A stretch of DNA of 64,000 nucleotides from Brevundimonas sp. (GTDB taxonomy: Bacteria > Pseudomonadota > Alphaproteobacteria > Caulobacterales > Caulobacteraceae). The stretch covers positions 372,001-436,000 of the forward strand of contig NZ_JACVCG010000001.1 of the NCBI RefSeq assembly GCF_016742135.1. The letters run 5' to 3'. This document shows, piece by piece, positions 54,795-63,135 of this stretch. A program made the position numbers and the translations under genes. Position 1 is the stretch's first letter; each line of letters starts with the position of its first letter. The notes beneath the pieces are model-generated. The model was given only the letters and a program-made list of their open reading frames with translations. It was not told the origin of the DNA and made no database searches.

Positions 54795-55697
54795 GTGAGC
54801 CCGGTCAAAGCCGATCATCTCGAACAGACCCTGCGCGCCCCGGCGATCATCGCCGGCGTCGGCGTGCACACGGGCCAGCGTGTGCGTCTGGCCGTGCGTC
54901 CGGCGACCACGGGGACCGGTATCGTCTTCGTGCGCACCGATGTGACGGATCGTGACAACCGTATTCCCGTCTCGGGTCAGGCCGTGGTCGAGGCCCGCCT
55001 GAACACCATGATCGAGAATGGCGCCGGCGTGCGCCTGTCGACCATCGAACATCTGATGGCGGCCTTCTGCGCGCTGGGCATTTCCAATGCCGTGGTCGAG
55101 GTGGATGGCCCCGAACTGCCGATCCTGGACGGCTCGGCCCTGCCGTTCGTGCAGCTGCTGGACCGGGCCGGGTTCCGCAATCAGGCCGCGCCGCTGCGCT
55201 TTATCGAGATCCTGTCGCCGGTCGAGGTGACCGAGGGCGACAAGCACGCGCGGCTGCTGCCCTGCGACCGCTATGAAATGCGCTTCGAGATCGATTTCGA
55301 CACGCCGGTGATCGGCAATCAGGTGGTGGATTTCGTCGTCGACGAGGCGACCTTCCGCAGTGACATCATGGCGGCCCGCACCTTTGGTTTTGCCCATGAG
55401 GTCGAGGCCCTGCGCCGCGCCGGTCTGGCCCGCGGCGGCAGCCTTGAGAATGCAGTCGTCATCGACGGCGACCAGATCCTGAACACCGGCGGCCTGCGGA
55501 TGGAGCGCGAGTTCGTCAAGCACAAGGCGCTGGACGCCATCGGCGACCTCTATGTGCTGGGTGGCCCGCTGCTGGGCCGCTACGAAGGCTACAAGGCCGG
55601 CCACGCGGTCAACAATATGCTGGTCCGGGCACTGCTGGCCCGCCCGGAGGCCTGGCGTGAGGTGGTCCGCACGCCCGACATGGCGATGGCGGGCTGA
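54795..55697 (+). CDS. lpxC: UDP-3-O-acyl-N-acetylglucosamine deacetylase LpxC
   Basis: A 300-residue zinc deacetylase, first committed step of lipid A synthesis. GTG 54795 (MSPVKADHLEQTLRAP) starts near the family start; an upstream GTG at 54753 adds 14 residues. Zinc His in STIEHLMAAF, the second half-site HKALDAIGDLY with His and Asp, and the catalytic KAGHAVNN are all present, as is GVGVHTGQRV. It follows ftsZ as in many dcw clusters. Confidence 0.95.
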   Translation: MSPVKADHLEQTLRAPAIIAGVGVHTGQRVRLAVRPATTGTGIVFVRTDVTDRDNRIPVSGQAVVEARLNTMIENGAGVRLSTIEHLMAAFCALGISNAVVEVDGPELPILDGSALPFVQLLDRAGFRNQAAPLRFIEILSPVEVTEGDKHARLLPCDRYEMRFEIDFDTPVIGNQVVDFVVDEATFRSDIMAARTFGFAHEVEALRRAGLARGGSLENAVVIDGDQILNTGGLRMEREFVKHKALDAIGDLYVLGGPLLGRYEGYKAGHAVNNMLVRALLARPEAWREVVRTPDMAMAG

Positions 55698-55700
55698 CGC

Positions 55701-56480
55701 CTACTCCAGCGTAATCACGCTCATCATCCGGCCGAAGTCGGGCTCGCCGCTCAGGTGGGCGCGGCGGTTGGAATAGAAGCGGTCCGGGTCGGGCAGGGTG
55801 TCATGGCCGGTCCAGGCGATCTGGCCGACGCCCGCGCGCTCCAGCTTCCATATGACATAGCCCGGCAGGTCGAACTGACGTCTGTCGGGCTGTTTGCCCA
55901 TGACGAAGAACTGGCCCGAGCCGGAGGACTGGCGCAGGAACCGTTCCTCGAAGACCTCGTCGACCTCATAGGAGGCCTGGGCGATGGTCGGGCCGACGAC
56001 GGCGATGGTCTGGTCGTGCTCGGCGCCGCCTTCCTTCATGGCGCGCAGGGTAGTTTCGATCACGCCGCCGACCGCGCCCTTCCAGCCGGCATGGACCGCC
56101 GCGACCATCCCGGCGCGGGGATTGGCGATCAGGATGGGCGCACAATCGGCGGTCAGGACGGCGCACAGGATGCCCGCTTCCTCGACGGCGATCACGGCGT
56201 CACCCTCGGGCCGCTCGTCACCGAAGGGCTGGTCGGTCATATGCACGATGTCGGAGTGGATCTGGTAGCAGGCGGCGAAGTCAGCGGGCGTGCCGCCCAT
56301 GGCCGCCGCCACGCGCGCGCGGTTTTCGCGCACCGCCTCGGGATCATCGCTTGAGCCGACCCCCGTGTTCAGCCCCCTGTAGATCCCGGTCGAGACGCCG
56401 CCCTCCCGCGTGAAGAAGCCGTGGCGGATGCCCGGGATATCCAGCAGCGGATGGGTGATCGGCGTGGGCAGGTCGGTCAT
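55701..56480 (-). CDS. pgeF: PgeF/YfiH-family copper/zinc enzyme (multicopper-like purine nucleoside phosphorylase or peptidoglycan editing factor)
   Basis: A 259-residue DUF152 protein starting ATG 56478-56480 (MTDLPTPITHPLL), which overlaps the MidA gene by 4 bp. The metal site residues are the His in QIHSDIV, the Cys in LTADCAPILI and the His in HAGWKGAVGG. E. coli PgeF corrects wrong amino acids in MurNAc precursors, while other members have laccase or adenosine deaminase/phosphorylase activities. It ends close to lpxC, on the opposite strand. The operon lgt-midA-pgeF runs 58449 to 55701. Confidence 0.9.
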   Translation of the reverse strand: MTDLPTPITHPLLDIPGIRHGFFTREGGVSTGIYRGLNTGVGSSDDPEAVRENRARVAAAMGGTPADFAACYQIHSDIVHMTDQPFGDERPEGDAVIAVEEAGILCAVLTADCAPILIANPRAGMVAAVHAGWKGAVGGVIETTLRAMKEGGAEHDQTIAVVGPTIAQASYEVDEVFEERFLRQSSGSGQFFVMGKQPDRRQFDLPGYVIWKLERAGVGQIAWTGHDTLPDPDRFYSNRRAHLSGEPDFGRMMSVITLE

Positions 56481-57607
56481 GGGGCAACCTCGAAGGCGGG
56501 GAGGGCAACGGTGTCGGGGCCGTAGAGGGCTGCGACCTTGAACAGGGTGCCCATCTGGTCCGGGGCGGTCAGGCGCTGGACCTGGCGGTCGATCAGGGGG
56601 GCGGCCCCGGGCTGGCTGGCCTTCAACCGATCGGCACGAACGGGAAGGCCCAGCCGGGTCAGGAATTCGGCCTGGGTGAGCAGGGGGGCGGTCGTCACGC
56701 CGGCGGCTCGCGCGGTCGCGAGAACCGCCGGAAAGTCGGCCCATTGGGTCAGGTCGGCCTGACCGGGCGTGGCCAGCGGATCGACCTTCTGATGGCGGGA
56801 CAGGGCCTGAAGCGTATCGCCCGGGCCCGGCGTGTCGCGGCCATAATCGATCAGCAGGGCGGCGCCGGTATGGTGCTTCAGCAGATCGGCGACGGTGCCG
56901 GCAAAGGCACGCTGGGCCTGCGACTGTTCGACCACCTGTCCGGGCTGGACGTCATGGCCGGGGGGCGAGAAGCCCGGACCGACCGGTCCGAGGCGAAAGG
57001 CGAGCTCGCCCTCGGCATCCAGCCCCACCATGCGCTCGGCCCAGCCGTCGGGGGTGCGCTCGAACTGGCGGGCGGGCAGGCAGTCCAGCACCTCATTGGC
57101 GACCAGAAGGACGGGACCTTCGCCGTCTACGCCGGACAGCCTGTCGGCCCAGCGGGGCGTGACAGGGGCTTCGGCCAGCCGCTCCTTTTGCAGGGCGCGC
57201 AGCGGGCCACTCGGCTCGATGAGAGTGAGATCACAGGCGTCGAGAAAGGCCGGGACCACGCGAGCGGCGCGCAGGATGTCGGCCATCAGGGTGCCGTCGC
57301 CCGGTCCGACCTCGACCAGTTGAAAGCGGGACGGCGCGCCCATCCGCGACCAGGTCTCGACCAGCCACAGGCCGATCAATTCACCGAACATCTGGCTGAC
57401 GGTCGGCGCGGTCAGGAAGTCGCCGTCCGGTCCGATGGCCGGGCGCGTCGCATAATAGCCGCCCAGCGGATCATGCAGGCAACGAGTCACATAGTCGGCG
57501 ACGTTCAGCGGGCCGGTCAGGGTGATCTCGCGCTGGAGCCGCCCCTTCAGGTTCGCCGCTTGCGCCGGGCCGCTCAGGAGTTCGCGCCGACCGGCGGACG
57601 GCTCCAT
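56477..57607 (-). CDS. MidA/NDUFAF7-family class I SAM-dependent methyltransferase
   Basis: A 376-residue DUF185 (COG1565) protein. YYATRPAIGPDGDFLTAPTVSQMFGELIG is the family N-terminal block and LVEVGPGDGTLMADIL the SAM motif I; VLDCLPARQFER and LLIDYGRD follow. Mitochondrial NDUFAF7 methylates an arginine of complex I; bacterial members are thought to act on related targets. ATG 57605-57607 gives a 34-bp overlap with lgt; an internal start cannot be excluded. It is between lgt and pgeF on the same strand. Confidence 0.88.
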   Translation of the reverse strand: MEPSAGRRELLSGPAQAANLKGRLQREITLTGPLNVADYVTRCLHDPLGGYYATRPAIGPDGDFLTAPTVSQMFGELIGLWLVETWSRMGAPSRFQLVEVGPGDGTLMADILRAARVVPAFLDACDLTLIEPSGPLRALQKERLAEAPVTPRWADRLSGVDGEGPVLLVANEVLDCLPARQFERTPDGWAERMVGLDAEGELAFRLGPVGPGFSPPGHDVQPGQVVEQSQAQRAFAGTVADLLKHHTGAALLIDYGRDTPGPGDTLQALSRHQKVDPLATPGQADLTQWADFPAVLATARAAGVTTAPLLTQAEFLTRLGLPVRADRLKASQPGAAPLIDRQVQRLTAPDQMGTLFKVAALYGPDTVALPAFEVAP

Positions 57608-58449
57608 GCACGCCAGATCAGCCAGCCGCCCAGCAGGATCATCGGTATGGACAACAGCATGCCCATGGTGACCACGCCCTGAAGCGCGTCGGGCATATGG
57701 GTGTCAGGCTCGCGCACCGTTTCCAGCACGGCGCGGCTGAGGCCATAGCCGAGCAGGAACAGGCCTGTGACGTAGCCGGGCTTGGTCAGCAGCTTCATCT
57801 TCCAGACGCCGAGAGTCAGGATGGCGAACAGCAGCAGGCCCTCCAGCCCCGCCTCATAGAGCTGGCTGGGGTGGCGGGGCACATCGCCGGCCGGGCAGAA
57901 GCCATAGGTGTTGTAGATCGTCTGGTTACAGAAGCGGATGGCCCAGGGGACATCGGTGGTGCGGCCCCACAGCTCGCCATTGATGAAGTTGGCCATGCGC
58001 CCGAAGAACAGGCCGATCGGCACGACGGGGGCGACCAGATCACCGAGGCTGAGCAGGTTGATCTTCTGCCGGTTGGCGAACCAGATGATGGCGAGGGTGA
58101 CGCCGATCAGGCCGCCGTGGAACGACATGCCGCCGCTCCACATCTGGAACAACTCCAGCCGCGACCAGCCCTCGCCGGTGAACAGCTGGGCATAGAGGGA
58201 CGGCTTGTAGAAGAGGGCATAGCCCAGTCGCCCGCCGAGGATCACGCCCAGGGCGATCCAAAGGACCAGGTCATCGATCTGACTCTGGGTGGCGGGCGGC
58301 CGCCCGGGCGACCAGATCGGGACCGTCTTTGCCAGTTTTGAGGCATACCACCAGCCCAGACCGAGGCCGGCGATATAGGCCAGGGCGTACCAACGCAGCG
58401 GAAACGGGCCGATGGAGATCAGGACCGGATCGAACTCGGGAAAGGGCAC
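57574..58449 (-). CDS. lgt: Prolipoprotein diacylglyceryl transferase
   Basis: A 291-residue inner-membrane enzyme with seven helices that attaches diacylglycerol to the lipobox cysteine of prolipoproteins. The Lgt signature FGRMANFINGELWGR is present, with the upstream periplasmic-side His in MSFHGGLIGV and the Arg/Tyr residues of the catalytic pocket. It supplies the anchor for the several lipoproteins in this window. It is the first gene of the lgt-midA-pgeF run. Confidence 0.96.
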   Translation of the reverse strand: MPFPEFDPVLISIGPFPLRWYALAYIAGLGLGWWYASKLAKTVPIWSPGRPPATQSQIDDLVLWIALGVILGGRLGYALFYKPSLYAQLFTGEGWSRLELFQMWSGGMSFHGGLIGVTLAIIWFANRQKINLLSLGDLVAPVVPIGLFFGRMANFINGELWGRTTDVPWAIRFCNQTIYNTYGFCPAGDVPRHPSQLYEAGLEGLLLFAILTLGVWKMKLLTKPGYVTGLFLLGYGLSRAVLETVREPDTHMPDALQGVVTMGMLLSIPMILLGGWLIWRAWSRPPVGANS

Positions 58450-58641
58450 GGGGCGTCCTTGATGTGATCAGCGTTGCCTCGCCTTTAGCAAGACGGGCCG
58501 GGGGCGTCTTGCAAGAATTGACGATGGGGGTTTGCGGCGGTCGGGTCGATCGGCCACATGGACGTCACCGACGCAAGATTTCATTAACTCTCTGGAAACC
58601 GGCGCAGCCCAGCGTCGGGACAGACATCAAGGCAGGCTTCC

Positions 58642-58944
58642 ATGCAGACCCGCAATCCGCTTCTCGACGAACTGGCACGGCTGTCGACCGGTGCCATGGG
58701 CCTGGCCCAGGCGGCCGGCGAGGAAGCCAAATCCGCGATGCGGGCCCAGACCGACCGCATGGTCGCCGAACTGGATCTGGTGCGTCGCGACGAGTTCGAG
58801 GCGCTGAGGGCCGAGGTCAGGGCTCTGCGCGCCGAACTGGCCGCGCTGAAGGGGGGCGACGCCGACCCCGTCAAACGCAGCCGCAACAAGCCTCAAAAGG
58901 GAACGTCCACAGGCGATCTTCCCCCCGGGGACGCAGCCGGTTGA
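58642..58944 (+). CDS. ubiK: UbiK-like BMFP-domain accessory protein
   Basis: A 100-residue protein with the features of BMFP/UbiK: an N-terminal helix (NPLLDELARLSTGAMGLAQA), a coiled coil (LVRRDEFEALRAEVRALRAELAAL) that forms trimers, and a variable tail. UbiK is needed for efficient ubiquinone synthesis in the UbiJK/UbiE assembly and binds membranes. The ATG has AAGGCAGG upstream. The gene symbol is by family resemblance only. Confidence 0.8.
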   Translation: MQTRNPLLDELARLSTGAMGLAQAAGEEAKSAMRAQTDRMVAELDLVRRDEFEALRAEVRALRAELAALKGGDADPVKRSRNKPQKGTSTGDLPPGDAAG

Positions 58945-59033
58945 GCCGAATCCGCGAACAGGCCTACCGTCAGCGTGCTGAGGGCGATTCCCGGGGTCTT
59001 CCCGGTAACCTTCTGAAAGACAGGACTCTCTGA

Positions 59034-59537
59034 ATGGACATGGTCAGACCGGACGAGGCGGAAATGGCCTTCGATCCCCTCGATGTGGTCGAACATGTTC
59101 TGACGGCGGAAAATCTGCCGTTTGACCGGACGGCGGACGGCGATCTGGCTTTCGCCCTTGCCGGCGACTGGAAAGACTATGAGCTGTGGTTCGCCTGGCG
59201 TCCCGAGGGGGACTGCCTGCAACTGTGCTGTGCGCTGGACCTGCGTGTCGGCAAGACGCGTCGCCCGGCCCTGCATGAGCTGATCAGCCTGATCAACCAG
59301 CGCACCTGGCTGGGCCATTTCGAACTGTGGAGCGAGGATCAGGAGATCGTGTTCCGTCACGCGCTTGCCCTGCCGCACGGCGAACGTCCGACCCTGTCGC
59401 AGGCGGCCTCGATGATCGATGCGGCCATCGATGCTGCCGACCGCTACTTCCCCGCGTTTGACTACCTCGTGCGCGGCGGGCGCAAGCCCCAGGACGCCAT
59501 CGACGCCTGCATGTTCCAGACGGTCGGCACCGCCTGA
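59034..59537 (+). CDS. YbjN domain-containing protein
   Basis: A 167-residue cytosolic protein with the T3SS-chaperone-like YbjN fold: DVVEHVLTAENLPFDRTADGDLAFAL, then WFAWRPEGDCLQLCCAL, LHELISLINQRTWLGHFELW and the final FPAFDYLVRGGRKPQDAIDACM. YbjN-type proteins affect motility and stress responses in enterobacteria; the mechanism is unclear. It starts at ATG 59034 with a second ATG two codons on. It lies 96 bp upstream of proC. Confidence 0.88.
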   Translation: MDMVRPDEAEMAFDPLDVVEHVLTAENLPFDRTADGDLAFALAGDWKDYELWFAWRPEGDCLQLCCALDLRVGKTRRPALHELISLINQRTWLGHFELWSEDQEIVFRHALALPHGERPTLSQAASMIDAAIDAADRYFPAFDYLVRGGRKPQDAIDACMFQTVGTA

Positions 59538-59632
59538 TCCGATCCTTTCGGTTTGATGGTCCGCAGCGGGCCATGTTAGGCACGCCACCCTGCTGAAGGG
59601 CCCCGCTGGGCCTTCGCCGACGTGGAGACGGC

Positions 59633-60445
59633 ATGACCGACACCTTTTCCATGGACGTCGACATTGGCCTGATCGGGTGTGGACGTCTGGGCTCGGCCCT
59701 CGTCGAGGGCTGGCTGGCGACCCCGGGGTTCAAGGCGAACCGGCTGACCATCATCGCGAGGCATGAGACCCTCGCTACCGATCAAGCCCGGGCGGCGGGT
59801 GCCATGATCAATCCGTCACCGGACCGGATGACGGGCGTCGGCATACTGGTGCTGGCCGTCAAGCCGGCCGTCTGGCGCGAGGCGCTGCAGCCTTTTGCCG
59901 ATGTGATCCCCGAGGACACGGTGGTCGCTTCGGTGATGGCGGGTGTGCGGTTGGACGATATCCGTCAGGCTGCGGGGGGGCGCCCGGTCGCGCGCCTGAT
60001 GCCGACCACGGCGGTGGCCCAGCGTCAGGGTGTGGCGGGCCTCTATGCCTCTGACAGTAAGGCACGCACCATGGCGACGGCCCTGTTCGAGGGCATGGCC
60101 GATGTGGTGCCGCTGGAAGACGAAAATCTGCTGGACGCGGCGACGGGGGTGGCGGGATCGGCCCCGGCCTTCATCTATGCCTTCGTTCAGGCCCTGGCCC
60201 GGGCGGGGGAGGTCGAAGGATTGACCCCGGACGCCGCCGTACGGTTGGCCCGCGGGGCCTTGCGCTCCGCTGCCGCTGGGGTCTCGGACGGTCAGAGCCT
60301 TGAGGACGCCATCGAACGCATCGCCTCCAAGGGCGGCACGACCCGCGCCGGTCTGGATGCGCTGGAGGCCGACGGCGGCGCCGAGCGGGCCGTGGCTGCC
60401 GCCGTCAGCGCCGCTGTGGCCCGTGCCCGTGAGCTATCCCGCTAG
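59633..60445 (+). CDS. proC: Pyrroline-5-carboxylate reductase
   Basis: A 270-residue enzyme for the last step of proline synthesis. The Rossmann GLIGCGRLGSALVEGW motif opens the protein, VMAGVRLDDI and VARLMPTTAVAQRQG are the NADPH/substrate loops, and the dimer domain ends in GGTTRAGLDALEADG, the ProC signature. Its end overlaps the convergent small exported gene by 12 bp. Confidence 0.95.
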   Translation: MTDTFSMDVDIGLIGCGRLGSALVEGWLATPGFKANRLTIIARHETLATDQARAAGAMINPSPDRMTGVGILVLAVKPAVWREALQPFADVIPEDTVVASVMAGVRLDDIRQAAGGRPVARLMPTTAVAQRQGVAGLYASDSKARTMATALFEGMADVVPLEDENLLDAATGVAGSAPAFIYAFVQALARAGEVEGLTPDAAVRLARGALRSAAAGVSDGQSLEDAIERIASKGGTTRAGLDALEADGGAERAVAAAVSAAVARARELSR

Positions 60446-60922
60446 GCGGCCGGTCGCGAGGCGGCGCGCGAAGCGGTCAAAGGCATGACCGGCATCCTGC
60501 CAGGTCGTGTAGCCTCTCACCTCAGCGAGCGTCGAGGAATACCAGTCATAGCGGACCGGATAGCGGGTGCCGTCGGCCAGGGTGACCTCTCCCTCGATCG
60601 TAGCCCCGCCAATGCTGCGGCTACGCATGCCGTCCAGCCCGGGCTGGGCCGCCAGCTGTGCGAAGGTCGGGCGGTTCGGGCGGATGTCGACCAGAACCAG
60701 TGAGATGGTGGCCCCCGGAAGGGCCTGCTCCCGGGCGAGGGCGCGCTCGACGGTCACGGCCAACTGATCGGCCTGCTGCAGCAGGTCGCGCTCGCCCAGT
60801 TCATCGGCCTTTTTGACAAGGTCCGGACCGAGCACGACGGAGACATCGGGGCTTTGCGCGACCGCGGCACCGGCAACAAGCGTCACGGCGGCAAGGGGAG
60901 CGAAGAAGGCGAAACGGCGCAT
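60434..60922 (-). CDS. Exported protein of unknown function
   Basis: A 162-residue protein starting at ATG 60920-60922 (MRRFAFFAPLAAVT), seven nt after AGGAG; an upstream ATG lacks a ribosome site. A signal peptide ends at GAAVAQS. The mature part resembles DUF3016/DUF-like secreted proteins (LGERDLLQQADQLAVTVERAL then SISLVLVDIRPNRP-type block), but no family is certain. It lies 25 bp downstream of the histidine kinase gene on the same strand, so it may be cotranscribed with it. Confidence 0.6.
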   Translation of the reverse strand: MRRFAFFAPLAAVTLVAGAAVAQSPDVSVVLGPDLVKKADELGERDLLQQADQLAVTVERALAREQALPGATISLVLVDIRPNRPTFAQLAAQPGLDGMRSRSIGGATIEGEVTLADGTRYPVRYDWYSSTLAEVRGYTTWQDAGHAFDRFARRLATGRLAG

Positions 60923-60947
60923 GGGTGCACTCCTGTGAGAGCCCATA

Positions 60948-62291
60948 TTAACCCGGAAGGCGAATTCGCGCCATCAGGCCGCCCAGCGCGCTGCGATCCA
61001 GAGTAATGTCCCCGCCGTGCCCCCGCGCGACATCGCGGGCGATGGCCAAGCCCAAGCCGACACCCTTGCGGTTTTGGTTGCGGGATGCGTCGAGGCGGGA
61101 GAAGGGGCGGAAGGCTTCTTCGTGCATGTCCTCCGGAATGCCCGGCCCATCATCCTCGACGGCGATCTCGGTGCCGCCGGACGGCAGACGCCGCGCGGAC
61201 AATCGCACCGTATCGCCATGCGCCGCAGCGTTGCCGACCAGATTGGCAAGGGCCCGCCGAAAGGCGAGGGGGCGGACATTGACGGTCAGGGTCGCGGGTG
61301 CGTCCACCTCGACGGTCGCGCCGATCCGGCGCGCATCGTCCGCAGCCTGGCTCAGCAGCTCAGAGACAGAAAGGGCCTCGCTGGCTTCGCCCGCCTCGCC
61401 CTGGGCGAAGGCCAGATATTCGTCGATCATATGCTCCATCTGATCGAGGTCGCCCTGCATGGCCGAGGCGCGCTTGAACGGCGGGGCAAGGGCCAATTCC
61501 AGCCGCAGGCGGGTCAGCGGGGTTCTTAGGTCGTGGCTGACGGAGGCGAGCAGGGCGGTCCTCTGGTCAATATGGCGCTGAATGCGATCGCGCATGTCCA
61601 AGAAGGCGCGCGCGGCGGCCCGGACCTCGCGCGCGCCGTGCGGCTTGAACCGCTCTCGGGTCTCGCCCCGGCCAAAGGCTTCGGCGGCGGCGGCCAGGCG
61701 CTCGATGGCCCGGACCTGATTCCGGATGAACAGGATGGCGACCGACATCAGCAGCACGGTGGCGGCCAACAGCCAGACGACAAAGATGTGCGCCTGGGTG
61801 GCCACGGCCCGCTCGCGCGGGGCGATGATGCGCATCACGCCGTCATCGATCTGGACCTGGATATCGACATAGTTCGGATATCGGGTGGTATCGAACCAGA
61901 AGGGCCGGTCGAGACGCGAGTCGAGGGCCGCCTCCAGGGCCCGGTCGACGACCCCGATGGGACCGCGCCGAACGTTCTCGGGAAGCGCCTTGTCATCCTG
62001 CCAGGCGATCGACAGCGAAAGGGTGCGCTCGGCCCGGTCAGCCAGGGTTTCGAGGGCTTCGGGAGTGGGGTCGTCGACGTAGGTGTCGACGGCCCAGGCG
62101 ATGTCCCCGGCCAGTCCCTCGGACAGTCGGGCATTCACGGTCTGCCAGTGGGCGTCGAAAAAGATCCAGGTGACGAATACCTGCATGACCAGGACCGGCA
62201 GGACGATGATCAGCAGGGACCGGCCCCACAGGGAGGTCGGCAGTCGGCGCTTGAGGAAGCGTGTCCAGACCGTGGACGGGAGAAGTTTCAT
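60948..62291 (-). CDS. Two-component sensor histidine kinase, EnvZ-like
   Basis: A 447-residue inner-membrane kinase with two membrane helices (SLLIIVLPVLVMQVFVTW and FVVWLLAATVLLMSVAI) enclosing a periplasmic domain of about 120 residues, HAMP linker, H-box SVSHDLRTPLTRLR (phosphorylated His near residue 252), N-box LVGNAAAHGD, G1 DDGPGIPEDM and G2 GLGLAIARDVARGHGG. It works with the response regulator 24 bp upstream. The periplasmic domain is variable, so the stimulus is unknown. Confidence 0.92.
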   Translation of the reverse strand: MKLLPSTVWTRFLKRRLPTSLWGRSLLIIVLPVLVMQVFVTWIFFDAHWQTVNARLSEGLAGDIAWAVDTYVDDPTPEALETLADRAERTLSLSIAWQDDKALPENVRRGPIGVVDRALEAALDSRLDRPFWFDTTRYPNYVDIQVQIDDGVMRIIAPRERAVATQAHIFVVWLLAATVLLMSVAILFIRNQVRAIERLAAAAEAFGRGETRERFKPHGAREVRAAARAFLDMRDRIQRHIDQRTALLASVSHDLRTPLTRLRLELALAPPFKRASAMQGDLDQMEHMIDEYLAFAQGEAGEASEALSVSELLSQAADDARRIGATVEVDAPATLTVNVRPLAFRRALANLVGNAAAHGDTVRLSARRLPSGGTEIAVEDDGPGIPEDMHEEAFRPFSRLDASRNQNRKGVGLGLAIARDVARGHGGDITLDRSALGGLMARIRLPG

Positions 62292-62315
62292 GGAACGGGC
62301 CCGTCTCGCCGCGCG

Positions 62316-63053
62316 TCAGTCCGGCGCCAGCATATAGCCGACGCCGCGCACGGTCTGGAGATACCGCGGATTCTTGGGGTCGACCTCCAGCTTGCGGCGC
62401 AGGCGGGTGACCTGGACGTCGACGGCGCGGCCGGTGATATCGGCGGTATCGGGCGAAAGGGCCATGCGCTCGACCGGGGCATGGGCGTGAATGGCTAGGG
62501 TTTTCAGGAGTTGGGCCTCGGCCTCGGTTAGGCGCTGGGGGCGACCCCCGCGCATCAGTTCCAGCCGCTCCATGTCAAAGACGGCGTCGCCCAGCTTGAT
62601 CTCACGCGGAGTCAGGGGCTTGCCGCCGGTCCGACGCAGGATGGCATCGATCCGGAGAGCCAGCTCGCGCGGATCGAAGGGCTTGGACATGTAGTCGTCG
62701 GCCCCGCGTGACAGGCCCTCAATGCGGTCGCCGGACTCGCCGCGCGCGGTCAACAGCAGTACGGGGGTCTGGGACGTCTCGGCCTTGCTCCTGACCCAGG
62801 TGGTCAGGTCTAGGCCGCTTTCGCCGGGCATCATGATGTCCAGCACGATCAGGTCGAACTCGATCAGCTCCATCAGGCGGCGGGCGGCGGCCGCGTGGGC
62901 GGCGCCGGTCACGCGATAGCCCTCGCGCGCCAGATATTCCTTGAGCAGCTCGCGAATCCGGTCGTCGTCATCGACGATCAGCAGGTGCCGTCCCGAACCG
63001 GCCCCCGCGACCGGGCCCGACCGCCCGTGGGAACGCCCGTCTGCGCCACTCAT
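62316..63053 (-). CDS. OmpR-family response regulator, PetR-like
   Basis: A 245-residue regulator. A Gly-rich leader of about 20 residues precedes the receiver domain: LIVDDDDRIRELLKEYL with the acidic pocket, phosphorylated Asp in VLDIMMPGESGLDLT near residue 72, Thr in LLTARGESGD and Lys in SKPFDPREL. The C-terminal winged helix has RAVDVQVTRLRRKLEVDP and VRGVGYML. PetR-like regulators occur next to a branched-chain aminotransferase gene in other Alphaproteobacteria, as here; this resemblance is from memory. It is divergent from ilvE. Confidence 0.92.
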   Translation of the reverse strand: MSGADGRSHGRSGPVAGAGSGRHLLIVDDDDRIRELLKEYLAREGYRVTGAAHAAAARRLMELIEFDLIVLDIMMPGESGLDLTTWVRSKAETSQTPVLLLTARGESGDRIEGLSRGADDYMSKPFDPRELALRIDAILRRTGGKPLTPREIKLGDAVFDMERLELMRGGRPQRLTEAEAQLLKTLAIHAHAPVERMALSPDTADITGRAVDVQVTRLRRKLEVDPKNPRYLQTVRGVGYMLAPD

Positions 63054-63135
63054 TTCAGGCTCTCCCCGGCGAGAACGTTGACCTGAGCGACCCCGGAGGT
63101 TCTAACCTGCGCACAGCTAAGGGAGACTTTGTTCA
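63054..63135. other. Divergent promoter region between the response regulator and ilvE
   Basis: The 82 bp between the two start codons must hold promoters for both genes. No repeat or clear regulator site was recognised. Confidence 0.4.
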